Assembly: GCA_020632955.1 (NCBI GenBank)
Contig: JACKEO010000002.1
Location: forward strand, 248,001-312,000
Source: Alphaproteobacteria bacterium
Lineage (GTDB): Bacteria; Myxococcota_A; UBA796; GCA-2862545
Length of the DNA: 64,000 bases
Direction: 5' to 3'
Shown: positions 34,995 through 43,464 of the stretch, piece after piece
How positions within the stretch are numbered: position 1 is the first letter of the stretch
How the letters are laid out: every line of letters starts with the position of its first letter
Notes under the pieces: generated by a model
Database searches by the model: none
What the model was told of the DNA's origin: nothing
What the model saw: the letters and a program-made list of their open reading frames with translations, nothing else
Program-made: the position numbers and the translations under genes

Positions 34995-35666
34995 ATGGTC
35001 CCCGACCTCACCGTCACCGCCGGCCCCGCGCACGTGCTCGCCTCGGGCACGGTCACCACCTTCGACGGCGGGCCCCTCCGCTGGCGGCTCGGCGCACCCG
35101 AGGCGCCCCTCGAGATCGTGCTCTCGTTCCGTGCCTCCCCGCGCGGCCACGCCCGCCTGCACGCGCAGCAGACGCCGACGGGATGGGCGCTGGAGGCGAT
35201 CGGGCTCGACGCCACGCCCGGCCGCGGCACGGCCACCCCGCTGCTGCTGGGCGCGGTGGGGCGCGATCTGGTATGGCTCCACCTCCGCGTCTTCCGCTAT
35301 GGGGCGACGCCCGACCCCACGGTCCACTACACGTTCTTCCTCGCCGACGAGACGTGTGTGCCCTCCCCGCGAGACCCTCGATGGACGACGACCGCCTCCA
35401 GCAGCTCCAGCACCTCCTCGACGCCGAGCCCGTCCCCACCCGTCGCCCCACGGTGGCCACCCTCGAGGACAAGCTCTTCCACATCGTGCCCGTGCTCGAT
35501 CACGGCTTCGTGCGGGTGGTCGACTACATGGGCGACGACGCCGCCATCGTGCAGGCGGCCCGGGTGTCGTACGGGCGCGGCACCAAGTCGATGCGCAACG
35601 ACCGCGGCCTCATCCGCTACCTCATGCGCCACCGCCACACGACCCCCTTCGAGATGTGCGAGCTGA
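34995..35666 (+). CDS. Beta-rich protein of unknown function, 3' part out of frame with thyX
   Basis: A 223-residue reading frame. Residues 1-115 look like a real beta-sandwich (LTVTAGPAHVLASGTVTTFD, LEIVLSFRASP, LGAVGRDLVWLHLRVFRYGA, TVHYTFFLAD), reminiscent of small beta-sandwich domains. The remaining ~100 residues are Ser/Thr/Pro/Arg low complexity and lie within thyX in another frame. They are probably translation of thyX codons caused by absence of an earlier stop. Either the protein carries this tail or the true end lies near 35345 with a sequence error. No ribosome site; possibly leaderless. Confidence 0.45.
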   Translation: MVPDLTVTAGPAHVLASGTVTTFDGGPLRWRLGAPEAPLEIVLSFRASPRGHARLHAQQTPTGWALEAIGLDATPGRGTATPLLLGAVGRDLVWLHLRVFRYGATPDPTVHYTFFLADETCVPSPRDPRWTTTASSSSSTSSTPSPSPPVAPRWPPSRTSSSTSCPCSITASCGWSTTWATTPPSCRRPGCRTGAAPSRCATTAASSATSCATATRPPSRCAS

Positions 35667-36319
35667 AGCTCCACGTGAAGCTGCCCATCTTCGTGGCACG
35701 CCAGTGGATCCGGCACCGCACGGCCAACGTCAACGAGTACAGCGCCCGCTACAGCATCCTCGACCGCGAGTTCTACGTCCCCGAGCCCGAGCACGTCGCG
35801 GTGCAGTCCGAGTCGAACCGCCAGGGCCGCGGCGAGGTGCTCGACGCCGCCCAGGCCCAGGCCGTCCGCGACCTGCTCCGCCGCGACGCCCTCACCACCT
35901 ACGAGAGCTACGAGCACCTCCTGAACGACGCCGGCGACGGCGTGCCGCTGCGGGAGGGCGAGCCCCAGGTGGCCCGTGAGCTGGCCCGGGTGAACCTCAC
36001 GCTGGCCTACTACACGCAGTGGTACTGGAAGGTCGATCTCCACAACCTCCTGCACTTCCTCTCGCTGCGCATGGACGCCCACGCGCAGTACGAGATCCGG
36101 GTGTACGCCGAGGCCATCGGCGCGCTGGTGGCCGCCTGGGTCCCGCAGGCCTGGGAGGCCTTCGCCGACTACCGCCTCGGGGGCGCCTTCTTCTCGAAGC
36201 AGGAGCTCGACGTGGTGCGCGGCCTGGTCGCCGGCGGCGACCTCGACACCCTGCTCGGCGGCTCCGATCTGTCCGGTCGCGAGAAGACGGAGCTGCGCCA
36301 CAAGCTCGGCGCCGACTGA
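35381..36319 (+). CDS. thyX: Flavin-dependent thymidylate synthase
   Basis: Makes dTMP from dUMP using methylene-tetrahydrofolate and FADH2. It has 312 residues. The ThyX signature RHRTANVNEYS (RHR-x7-S; Arg111 to Ser121) is intact in WIRHRTANVNEYSARYS. IRYLMRHRHTTPFEMCELKL precedes it, and LHNLLHFLSLRMDAHAQYEI is the second conserved segment. ATG 35381 starts just before the usual N-terminal strand; the frame is open far upstream without recognisable content. The 5' end is overlapped by the preceding beta-rich ORF by 286 bp. Confidence 0.95.
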   Translation: MDDDRLQQLQHLLDAEPVPTRRPTVATLEDKLFHIVPVLDHGFVRVVDYMGDDAAIVQAARVSYGRGTKSMRNDRGLIRYLMRHRHTTPFEMCELKLHVKLPIFVARQWIRHRTANVNEYSARYSILDREFYVPEPEHVAVQSESNRQGRGEVLDAAQAQAVRDLLRRDALTTYESYEHLLNDAGDGVPLREGEPQVARELARVNLTLAYYTQWYWKVDLHNLLHFLSLRMDAHAQYEIRVYAEAIGALVAAWVPQAWEAFADYRLGGAFFSKQELDVVRGLVAGGDLDTLLGGSDLSGREKTELRHKLGAD

Positions 36320-36361
36320 TCACGAGCCCACCAGCCCACGAGGCCGGGAGCGCACGCAGCA

Positions 36362-36397
36362 AGACCCGCACCGCCTCGTCGGAGGGGGCGCGGGTCT
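36362..36397. terminator. Hairpin between convergent thyX and rpsN
   Basis: AGACCCGC (36362-36369) and GCGGGTCT (36390-36397) pair around a 20-nt region that can itself partly pair (CCTC with GAGG). No U-tract follows on either strand; the placement suits a bidirectional terminator. Confidence 0.5.
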
Positions 36398-36458
36398 CGT
36401 CACCCGGAGCGGGCTCCAGGACCGGCGGCCCGGGCACGAGGCCCGGACACGGGACGAC

Positions 36459-36764
36459 CTACCAGGAGGCCTTGTGGATGCCCGGCAGCTCGCCGCGCAG
36501 CGCCATGTCGCGGAAGGCGATGCGGGAGAGCATGAACTCGCGGTAGACCGCGCGGGGACGACCCGACACCACGCAGCGGGTGACGAGGCGCACCGGGGAC
36601 GAGTTGCGCGGCAGCTCCGCGAGCTTCTCGCGGGCGGACTGGCGCTCCTCGGCGGAGAGCTTCATGTCGCGGCTGACGCGCTTGAGCTCCGCCCGGCGGG
36701 CGGCGTACTTGCGCACGAGCTTCTCGCGCTTCAGCTGCTTGTGGATCATGCTGGTCTTGGCCAC
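36459..36764 (-). CDS. rpsN: 30S ribosomal protein S14, zinc-independent type
   Basis: A 101-residue basic protein of the small subunit head. It contains KREKLVRKYAARRAELK, LPRNSSPVRLVTRCVVSGRP and ends GELPGIHKASW. It lacks the two CxxC zinc-ribbon pairs of the short S14 and so is the long, zinc-free form. GTG 36764 follows GGAG with good spacing. It stands alone rather than in an S10/spc operon; the flanks are thyX and a small membrane protein. Whether the genome has a second S14 cannot be seen. Confidence 0.95.
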   Translation of the reverse strand: MAKTSMIHKQLKREKLVRKYAARRAELKRVSRDMKLSAEERQSAREKLAELPRNSSPVRLVTRCVVSGRPRAVYREFMLSRIAFRDMALRGELPGIHKASW

Positions 36765-36849
36765 GGATGCTCCAGAGGGAGGCGACCTCATGAGGCGCGG
36801 GAAGCCCCGCCCGGCAGGTCGAACCCGGCGCAGGTAGCCCACCCGCGAC

Positions 36850-37062
36850 TCAGGCGCCAGCGACCGGCCCGTCCTCCGGCGGCAGCGGCCCGGGGCCCGG
36901 ACCGGGCTCGTCGGGCCAGCGCCCCGACATCACGCGGGTGAGCGTCCAGGCCACCACGGCCACCACCGGGATCCACAGCGTGAACAGGAGCGCCGCGGGC
37001 GGCGCCGAGGCCTCGCCCGACGGCGCGGTCTCCACCTCGGTCCTGGCGGGCGCGTCGTCCAC
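36850..37062 (-). CDS. Small single-pass membrane protein
   Basis: A 70-residue protein with one central membrane helix (about 24-46, ALLFTLWIPVVAVVAWTL), an acidic N-terminus and a Gly/Pro-rich C-terminus. No family was recognised. GTG start without Shine-Dalgarno sequence; TAGCCC at 37069-37074 would make the message leaderless. It lies 85 bp upstream of rpsN on the same strand and might share its transcript. Confidence 0.45.
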   Translation of the reverse strand: MDDAPARTEVETAPSGEASAPPAALLFTLWIPVVAVVAWTLTRVMSGRWPDEPGPGPGPLPPEDGPVAGA

Positions 37063-37068
37063 GTGGCC

Positions 37069-37074
37069 GGGCTA
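37069..37074 (-). promoter_or_regulatory. Candidate -10 element (TAGCCC), leaderless configuration
   Basis: Minus-strand CGTTAGCCCGGCCAC runs into the GTG at 37062; predicted transcription start coincides with it. The overlapping plus-strand TAACGC (37073-37078) could serve the divergent small gene at 37104. Confidence 0.3.
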
Positions 37075-37103
37075 ACGCGGACCCACGATCCCGGACGGCG
37101 CCG

Positions 37104-37376
37104 ATGAGCACCCCCTTCCTGCAGGCCTTCACCACGGCGGTGCTCACGCGCCTGCTCGAGGAGGAGCTGGTGGAGCTCCGACCCGGCGAGGAGCAGGGGG
37201 TGGTGCACCACGTGGCCGCGGCCCTGGCCCGCGTGGAGACCGGCTCGCTGATCTCGTCGCTCTCCGCGGCCCTGCTGTCGGCGGACGGCGTGGAGGAGCT
37301 CTGGGCCGACAACGACGAGCTCAAGCGCGTGGTGGACGAGCTCGGGCGGTCCGGCGACCGCGGCGTGGGCTCCTAG
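37104..37376 (+). CDS. Small acidic protein of unknown function
   Basis: A 90-residue helical, acidic cytoplasmic protein with no Cys. It has an amphipathic N-terminal helix (FLQAFTTAVLTRLLEEELVE) and a Leu/Ala-rich second half. No family was recognised; small size and helix pattern resemble regulator or adaptor subunits but nothing supports a function. No ribosome site. The stop overlaps the convergent 64-residue gene by 4 bp. Confidence 0.5.
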   Translation: MSTPFLQAFTTAVLTRLLEEELVELRPGEEQGVVHHVAAALARVETGSLISSLSAALLSADGVEELWADNDELKRVVDELGRSGDRGVGS

Positions 37377-37567
37377 CCCTCGTCGTCGCCCTGCAGCGCC
37401 CGCGCCTGACGCACCACCTGCACGGCCCGCCATGTGGCCAGCACCACCGCGCCCACGCCCGCCCAGGTGTGGTCGGACGCGATCAGGAGCAGACCGGCCC
37501 CGCCCCACACCGCCACGGTGACCGCCCCGATCCACGGACGCAGGCCGGGTCGGATCACGGGGCGCAC
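37373..37567 (-). CDS. Small two-helix membrane protein
   Basis: A 64-residue protein with two hydrophobic helices (about 12-30 and 33-50) and a charged C-terminus (ARALQGDDEG). No family was recognised. GTG 37567 begins 14 bp after the stop of the acidic 364-residue gene on the same strand, so the two are probably co-transcribed. No ribosome site. Confidence 0.45.
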   Translation of the reverse strand: MRPVIRPGLRPWIGAVTVAVWGGAGLLLIASDHTWAGVGAVVLATWRAVQVVRQARALQGDDEG

Positions 37568-37581
37568 CGCGACCGGGCCAC

Positions 37582-38676
37582 TCAGAGCCCGGCGTGCAGG
37601 ACGGCCCAGTAGCGGCGCTCGTCGGCGAGCCAGTCGCGCTGGGCCACGCGCTTGCGCAGCGAGGGCACGAGCAGGAGCCCGCGGTCCTCGGCGAAGCGCG
37701 CCATCCGACCCAGGGCGAGGCGCACGTCGCCATCCCCCGCGGCGAGGCCCTCGAGCCGTCGCGCCCGCGCGCCCACCAGGCCGAGCAGGGCCTGCTGCAC
37801 CGCGTCCGGGTAGAGCGACCAGCGCACCTCGAGGTTGGTGGTGGCCTGCGCGAGCGTGCGCACGGAGGCCTGGGTGGCCCCGTCGCCCTCCGCGAGATCA
37901 CGCGGTCCGCCGAGCACCTCGAGCAGGTCACGCAGGTGGGCGAGCCAGTCGTCCTCCGAGACGCGGACCTCCACGGCGCTGCCGCTCTCCTCGCTCGGCG
38001 TGGGCGCGGGCGCGCCGCCCTCCTCCTCGATCACCTCGAAGGACCCGGTGCGCACGGCGATGGCCATGCCGTCCTCGTCCTCTCCACCGTCGTCGTCGTC
38101 GCCGTCGGGCAGCTCGTCGCCGAGCGCGATGGCGCTGGGCTCGGTGCCGTCGGCGCCCTCCGGACCGACGTCGGTGCGCTCGTCGTCGTCGAGATCACCC
38201 AGGGCGAGGGGCTCGGCCTCCACCACCTCGGGCAGGATCTCCTCCACGAGCAGCTCGGGCAGGCCGGCGTCCTCGTCGGCCAGCTCGCGGAGATCCACGG
38301 CGCTCATCGAGCGGGAGTCGCCCGTGAGCTCGACCACCTGGAAGGAGCCGGCCGTGGGCTCGTCGAGCTCGTCGAAGGCCTCCGGCTCCACCTCGGCGAT
38401 CTCCTCGCGCTCCGCCACCTCGCGCGCCGCCGCCCGCGCATCGGCGCTGGCCGCCCAGGCCCGCGCCTCCTCGTCGATGCGCGACAGCGCCGGGGGATCC
38501 TGACGCATCAGCCAGTGCACGTAGCGGCCGAGCTCGGCGTAGAGGCGCGCCGCCTCGTCCTCGGCCGCCGCGCGTGCCGGATCGCGCTCGTCGAGCTCCG
38601 CGGCGCGCCGCCGGGCATGCTCGACGCGCCCGAGCATCTCGGTGATCCGCGGGTTGTACGCGATGTCGACGATCAC
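37582..38676 (-). CDS. Acidic multidomain protein of unknown function with GSFxVxE motifs
   Basis: A 364-residue cytoplasmic protein. Residues 1-95 are a helical, Ala/Arg/Glu-rich domain. The middle (about 95-235) is a very acidic, probably disordered linker containing DDDDGGEDEDG and two copies of a short motif, TAGSFQVVEL and RTGSFEVIEE. The C-terminal ~120 residues form a helical domain (DDWLAHLRDLLEVLGG, SLYPDAVQQALLGLVGARAR, DWLADERRYWAVLHAGL). No family was recognised. GTG 38676 follows GAGGG. A TAGGTA element lies about 30 bp upstream (38702-38707). Divergent from the RNA methyltransferase. Confidence 0.6.
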   Translation of the reverse strand: MIVDIAYNPRITEMLGRVEHARRRAAELDERDPARAAAEDEAARLYAELGRYVHWLMRQDPPALSRIDEEARAWAASADARAAAREVAEREEIAEVEPEAFDELDEPTAGSFQVVELTGDSRSMSAVDLRELADEDAGLPELLVEEILPEVVEAEPLALGDLDDDERTDVGPEGADGTEPSAIALGDELPDGDDDDGGEDEDGMAIAVRTGSFEVIEEEGGAPAPTPSEESGSAVEVRVSEDDWLAHLRDLLEVLGGPRDLAEGDGATQASVRTLAQATTNLEVRWSLYPDAVQQALLGLVGARARRLEGLAAGDGDVRLALGRMARFAEDRGLLLVPSLRKRVAQRDWLADERRYWAVLHAGL

Positions 38677-38784
38677 GGGGCCCTCGTGGGGGTCGCGGCA
38701 CGTACCTACCACGTCCCGCGAACGGGGGACCCCCCCGACGGCCCTGCGGCGCACCGCCGGGATAGGGGCGCCGCCGGAGAGACC

Positions 38785-40182
38785 ATGGCCCGACGGCCGG
38801 TACCGCCCTTCGAGACCGAGATCCACGCGCTCGCCGACCGAGGCGTGGGCGTGGGCACCACCCCGGACGGACGCGAGGTGCGCGTGCGCGGCACCGTGCC
38901 CGGGATGCGCGTCGCGGCCGAGGTCTTCAAGCGATCGGGGCGCACGCTGCACGCGCGGCGCACGGCCACCATCCGGCCCGCGCCCGACGCCGTGCCACCC
39001 CGGTGCGCCGTCTTCGGCCTCTGCGGCGGGTGCACGCTGCAGGAGCTGCCGCTCGCTGCCCAACGCGGCCACAAGCACGCGCTCGCCGTCGACGCCGTGG
39101 GCGGTGCGCCGACGGTCCACGCGCCGCGGGGCGGCCCCCACGCCTACGGCTACCGCAACAAGGTGGAGCTCTCCTTCGGCGTGCGCCGCTACCTGTCCGA
39201 GGAGGATCACGCCCGGGGCCTGCCCGTGGAGGGCCGCTGGCTGGGGTTCCACGCGCCCGGGCGCTTCGACCGCGTGGTCGACACCACGCGCTGCGAGCTG
39301 GTGTCGGAGCGGATGAACGCGGTGATCGCCGCGGTGCGGGCGCACGTGCTGCAGCCCCACCAGCCGCCGCCCCTCGACGTGAAGTGCCACGAGGGCTTCT
39401 GGCGTCACCTGGCGCTGCGCGAGGGCATGGCCACGGGTGAGCTGCTCGCGGTGGTCCACACCACGTCGCAGGGCCCGCCCGAGGCGGTGGCCGCCCTGGC
39501 GGAGGTGCTGCTCGCCACGCCGGTGCCGGGTGGCCGCCTCGTCGGCGTGAGCTGGCGCCTCCACGACGGCGTCTCCGACATCGCGGGCGGGGAGGTGGAG
39601 GCCACCTGGGGCCGTGCCACGCTGCGCGAGGAGCTGGCGGGTCGGCACTTCGAGCTGGCGCCCCAGGCCTTCTTCCAGACGAGCACCGAGGGCGCCGAGG
39701 TGCTCTACGGCACGGTGGGCGAGGCGCTGGGCCGGGGCGGCACCCTGGTCGACCTGTACTGCGGGGTGGGGGCCATCGGCCTCGTGCTCGCCGACGGCTT
39801 CGACCGCGTGATCGGCTGGGAGGTGGTGCCCGAGGCGGTGGAGAACGCGCGGGCGAACGCTGCCGCCAACGACGTCGACGCCTCCTTCGAGGCCGTGAAG
39901 GTGGAGGAGGCCATCGGCACGCTGGGCGCGATCCCGGGGCCCCGACGCATCGTGGTGGACCCGCCGCGCGCCGGCCTGCACCCCATCGCCGCCAAGGCGC
40001 TCGCCACCGCCGAGGCCGAGGTCCTGGTGTACGTGGCCTGCCACCCCGCCAGCCTCGGCCGCGACCGCCCCCTGCTCGAGGCCGGGGGCTGGCGGCTCAC
40101 CGACCTGTGGACGGTGGACCTCTTCCCCCAGACCGGCCACGTCGAGGCCGTCGCCCGCTTCGTCCGCGAGCCCGCGCCGTGA
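38785..40182 (+). CDS. 23S rRNA (uracil-5-)-methyltransferase, RlmD/TrmA family
   Basis: SAM-dependent RNA m5U methyltransferase. It has 465 residues: an N-terminal TRAM-like segment, a 4Fe-4S centre with Cys74, Cys80 and Cys83 (RCAVFGLCGGC) and a later Cys (about 173), then the catalytic domain. PQAFFQTSTEGAEVLY, LVDLYCGVGAIGLVLADGFD and DPPRAGL are typical. The nucleophilic Cys is in VYVACHPASLGRD, where the family usually reads YVSCNPxTLARD. Whether it acts on 23S rRNA or tRNA cannot be told. ATG 38785 follows CGGAGA. The stop overlaps pcp by GTGA. Confidence 0.92.
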   Translation: MARRPVPPFETEIHALADRGVGVGTTPDGREVRVRGTVPGMRVAAEVFKRSGRTLHARRTATIRPAPDAVPPRCAVFGLCGGCTLQELPLAAQRGHKHALAVDAVGGAPTVHAPRGGPHAYGYRNKVELSFGVRRYLSEEDHARGLPVEGRWLGFHAPGRFDRVVDTTRCELVSERMNAVIAAVRAHVLQPHQPPPLDVKCHEGFWRHLALREGMATGELLAVVHTTSQGPPEAVAALAEVLLATPVPGGRLVGVSWRLHDGVSDIAGGEVEATWGRATLREELAGRHFELAPQAFFQTSTEGAEVLYGTVGEALGRGGTLVDLYCGVGAIGLVLADGFDRVIGWEVVPEAVENARANAAANDVDASFEAVKVEEAIGTLGAIPGPRRIVVDPPRAGLHPIAAKALATAEAEVLVYVACHPASLGRDRPLLEAGGWRLTDLWTVDLFPQTGHVEAVARFVREPAP

Positions 40183-40718
40183 TCCTCGTCACGGGCTTCG
40201 GGCCCTTCCAGGACGTGCAGGCGAACCCGAGCGAGAGCCTCGCACGCGCCGTGCACGGGCGCGTGGTGGCGGGCCACCGGGTGGTGGGGGCCGTGCTCCC
40301 CGTGGCCTGGGACGCCATCCCCTGGCGCGTGGAGGCGTGGGCGCTCCGCCTGCGGCCGGCCCTCGTGGTGGGCACGGGCGTGGCGCGCGGTCGGTCCCGG
40401 GTGGCGGTCGAGACCTGCGCACGTCCGGTCGCCACCGGACGCGACGTGCGGGGCGTGGAGGGACGCGGGGCGCTCGGCGACGCCTCTCGGGGCCCCACCC
40501 TCGACGCGGCCACCCTGGCCACCGCGCTGGGCGCCGACCTGTCGGACGACGCCGGCACCTACCTGTGCAATGCGTGGCTGTTCGAGGTGCCGCCGCGCGT
40601 GCGGGCGCCGGCGGCCTTCGTCCACCTGCCCGACCAGGACCTGCCCCCCGAGCGCCTGCTGGCGGCCCTCGGGGTGCTCCTGCGCGCCCCGGACGAAGGC
40701 GACCCGATCAGTCGGTGA
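40179..40718 (+). CDS. pcp: Pyrrolidone-carboxylate (pyroglutamyl) peptidase
   Basis: Cysteine peptidase removing N-terminal pyroglutamate. It has 179 residues, shorter than the usual ~215. ILVTGFGPFQDVQANPSESL is the family opening. The catalytic Cys sits in DAGTYLCNAWLFEV, the His in AFVHLPDQD and the Glu in GRSRVAVETCA, so the triad appears complete. GTG 40179 overlaps the methyltransferase stop. The 3' end overlaps the convergent lipoprotein by 11 bp. The shortening is spread over loops rather than a clear truncation. Confidence 0.88.
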   Translation: MILVTGFGPFQDVQANPSESLARAVHGRVVAGHRVVGAVLPVAWDAIPWRVEAWALRLRPALVVGTGVARGRSRVAVETCARPVATGRDVRGVEGRGALGDASRGPTLDAATLATALGADLSDDAGTYLCNAWLFEVPPRVRAPAAFVHLPDQDLPPERLLAALGVLLRAPDEGDPISR

Positions 40719-41769
40719 TGCGGGCGGCGTTGCAGAGCACGTCGATCTTCTTCGTCTCGCCGCCGCAGGTCTTCGACCGCTTCAGGTGGAAGAAGCCGCC
40801 GCGCAGCGGGGTGCGCGTCTGCAGGTCGTTGCCCACGAAGAGGCGGTCGTCCGCCTTCCACGCGTGGCTCACCGACCAGGCGATCGTGCCGTCCTCGCCC
40901 ACCGTGACCGCCTTGTCGGTCTCGACCGGCTTCCAGTTGGCCCAGGTGCTCACCGCGTAGGTGCAGCCCTCCTCGGCCTTGAGCGCCTGATCCCCGATGT
41001 AATGGTAGTGCACCGGCGCGCCCGCCGCGTGCTCGCGCACCGGGGGCACGGTGGAGAGGTCCGCGGGCAGCGCGGGGGCCTCGAAGTCCACGAGCATGCC
41101 CTCGCGGGTGCAGTCCTCGTACAGGTAGTCCTGCTCCGCCTTCACGAAGGCGTTGGTGCCCACCGGGTTGAAGTCCTCCTTCTTCTGGCCCTCGAAGATG
41201 GTGAGGAACATGTCGTCGACCTGCACGCGGCAGCGCTGCGTGTCGACCTTGACGTACAGCACGCCCTGCAGGGTGTTGCCGACGTTGTTGTTCATCAGCT
41301 TGAAGGTGGTCCACTGCTCGCTCTTGCGGGCCTCCGCGGCGAGCTTCTTCGCGTCCTCCAGCTCCTTGGCGGCGTCGGTGCCCTCGGCGGCGAAGCCGAA
41401 CTTCGCCAGCGCCTCGGCCGAGCAGCTGCCCTCGGTGTGCACCTCGAGCGCGAGACAGGCCCGCTTGAGCTCGGGCTTGGTGCGGCAGACCACCTCGCCC
41501 TCCCGTCCGGAGGCCTGGCAGGTGTAGTCGTAGACGTGCAGCCCGTTCGCCACCGTGTAGGCCGCGTGCAGCGCGTCCGGCTGCTTCGTGAACTTCATGC
41601 GTGCCAGCGGGTTGGGCTTCTCGCTCTTGTCGCCTTGCACCTCGAGCTGCACGAAGGCCTTGCCGTCGAGGGTGTCGACCGTCAGGTCGCAGGAGGACGC
41701 GGCGGGCGCGGCGGGCTCCGAGGAGCCGCAGGCCCCCAGGACGAGGGAGGCGAGGACGAGGCAGCGCAT
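40708..41769 (-). CDS. Cys-rich lipoprotein of unknown function
   Basis: A 353-residue lipoprotein with lipobox VLGAC (Cys14) and a mature part with about ten Cys residues, probably disulfide-paired. A beta-rich domain (about 25-120) is followed by a helix (about 125-160) and a second beta-rich domain. No family was recognised. ATG 41769 follows GGAG. It has the best-looking promoter in the window (41829-41858). Envelope localisation is predicted; function unknown. Confidence 0.72.
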   Translation of the reverse strand: MRCLVLASLVLGACGSSEPAAPAASSCDLTVDTLDGKAFVQLEVQGDKSEKPNPLARMKFTKQPDALHAAYTVANGLHVYDYTCQASGREGEVVCRTKPELKRACLALEVHTEGSCSAEALAKFGFAAEGTDAAKELEDAKKLAAEARKSEQWTTFKLMNNNVGNTLQGVLYVKVDTQRCRVQVDDMFLTIFEGQKKEDFNPVGTNAFVKAEQDYLYEDCTREGMLVDFEAPALPADLSTVPPVREHAAGAPVHYHYIGDQALKAEEGCTYAVSTWANWKPVETDKAVTVGEDGTIAWSVSHAWKADDRLFVGNDLQTRTPLRGGFFHLKRSKTCGGETKKIDVLCNAARITD

Positions 41770-41828
41770 GAGGGCTCCGGGGACGGGTGACGATCCCCGT
41801 GGAACCGGGATCGTGCGGACGCGTCCCC

Positions 41829-41858
41829 TGTATAGGACAAGCGGACCCGAACCCACAA
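41829..41858 (-). promoter_or_regulatory. Candidate sigma-70-type promoter
   Basis: Minus strand TTGTGG (41853-41858), 18-bp spacer, TATACA (41829-41834), 60 bp upstream of the Cys-rich lipoprotein ATG. It is the closest match to the sigma-70 pattern noted in the window. Confidence 0.5.
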
Positions 41859-41894
41859 CACCGGACCGCGCGGCGTGGCCGGGCGCGCGGAGCG

Positions 41895-42674
<780 letters not shown>

Positions 42675-42910
42675 CCACGCCTCCTGCCCGTCGCCCGGGC
42701 GAAGTCCCCCCTACCCCGCCGATCCCCAGGCGCCACAGCCCGCCTCGGAGGCCCCACGGACAGCCCGCGGGATCCTCACGGTGCGTCCATGCCTTTTGCA
42801 CTTCGACTGTCGGCGTTTCGCCTCGCTTTGCGGCGACCGGGGGCGTGCGTTAGCCGTGCGGACCCCCGCGAGGTCGTCGGCGATCGACCGCGGGCACAGG
42901 GAGCAGCGGC

Positions 42911-43459
42911 ATGTCCGACGAGCTGGAGCTCGAGTTTCAGGTGGGGAGCAAGGCGGTGGTGCCCAACCAGGGCGTCGGCGTCATCAAGGAGCTCGAGGCG
43001 GCAGAGATCAACGGCACGAAGGTCACGTTCTACGTGATCAAGCTGCTCGACAACGGGGGCACCTACCGCTGCCCGGTGGGCATGGCCGCGCCGAACAACG
43101 TCCGCGACGTCATGCCCATCGAGCTGGTCGACCAGGTCTACGAGGTCCTCGCCGATCGCGAGAAGCCGGCCGACAAGCAGACGTGGAACCGTCGCTACCG
43201 CGAGTACACGAAGAAGATCACCACGAACGATCCGCTCCAGGTGGCGGCCGTGCTGCGTGATCTCGCCGTGCTCCGCCTGGGCAAGACCCTGTCCTTCGGC
43301 GAGCGCAAGATGTACGACCGCGCCCACGGCCTGATCGTGCAGGAGATCGCCGCCGTCCGCGACGTGGACGAGGAGATCATCAAGACCGAGATCGAGGAGC
43401 TCTTCGCGAAGGCCGACGCCGAGGCCCAGCAGAAGGCGAAGACCAAGAAGAAGAAGTAG
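42911..43459 (+). CDS. carD: CarD/CdnL-family transcription regulator
   Basis: RNA-polymerase-binding regulator that stabilises open complexes at rRNA and housekeeping promoters. It has 182 residues: an N-terminal RID domain (about 10-70, FQVGSKAVVPNQGVGVIKEL) that binds the beta subunit, and a helical C-terminal DNA-contacting domain (about 75-165, WNRRYREYTKKITTNDPLQV). The Lys-rich C-terminus (KAKTKKKK) may strengthen DNA binding. TAGCCG at 42851-42856 is a possible -10. It is followed by cysS after five bases, so the pair is one operon and the regulator may couple transcription to translation capacity. Confidence 0.92.
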   Translation: MSDELELEFQVGSKAVVPNQGVGVIKELEAAEINGTKVTFYVIKLLDNGGTYRCPVGMAAPNNVRDVMPIELVDQVYEVLADREKPADKQTWNRRYREYTKKITTNDPLQVAAVLRDLAVLRLGKTLSFGERKMYDRAHGLIVQEIAAVRDVDEEIIKTEIEELFAKADAEAQQKAKTKKKK

Positions 43460-43464
43460 GTCCG

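Noticed and set aside
34091..35380. Long N-terminal extension of thyX
   Set aside because: The frame is open but antisense or out of frame with other genes, and ThyX proteins begin near 35381.
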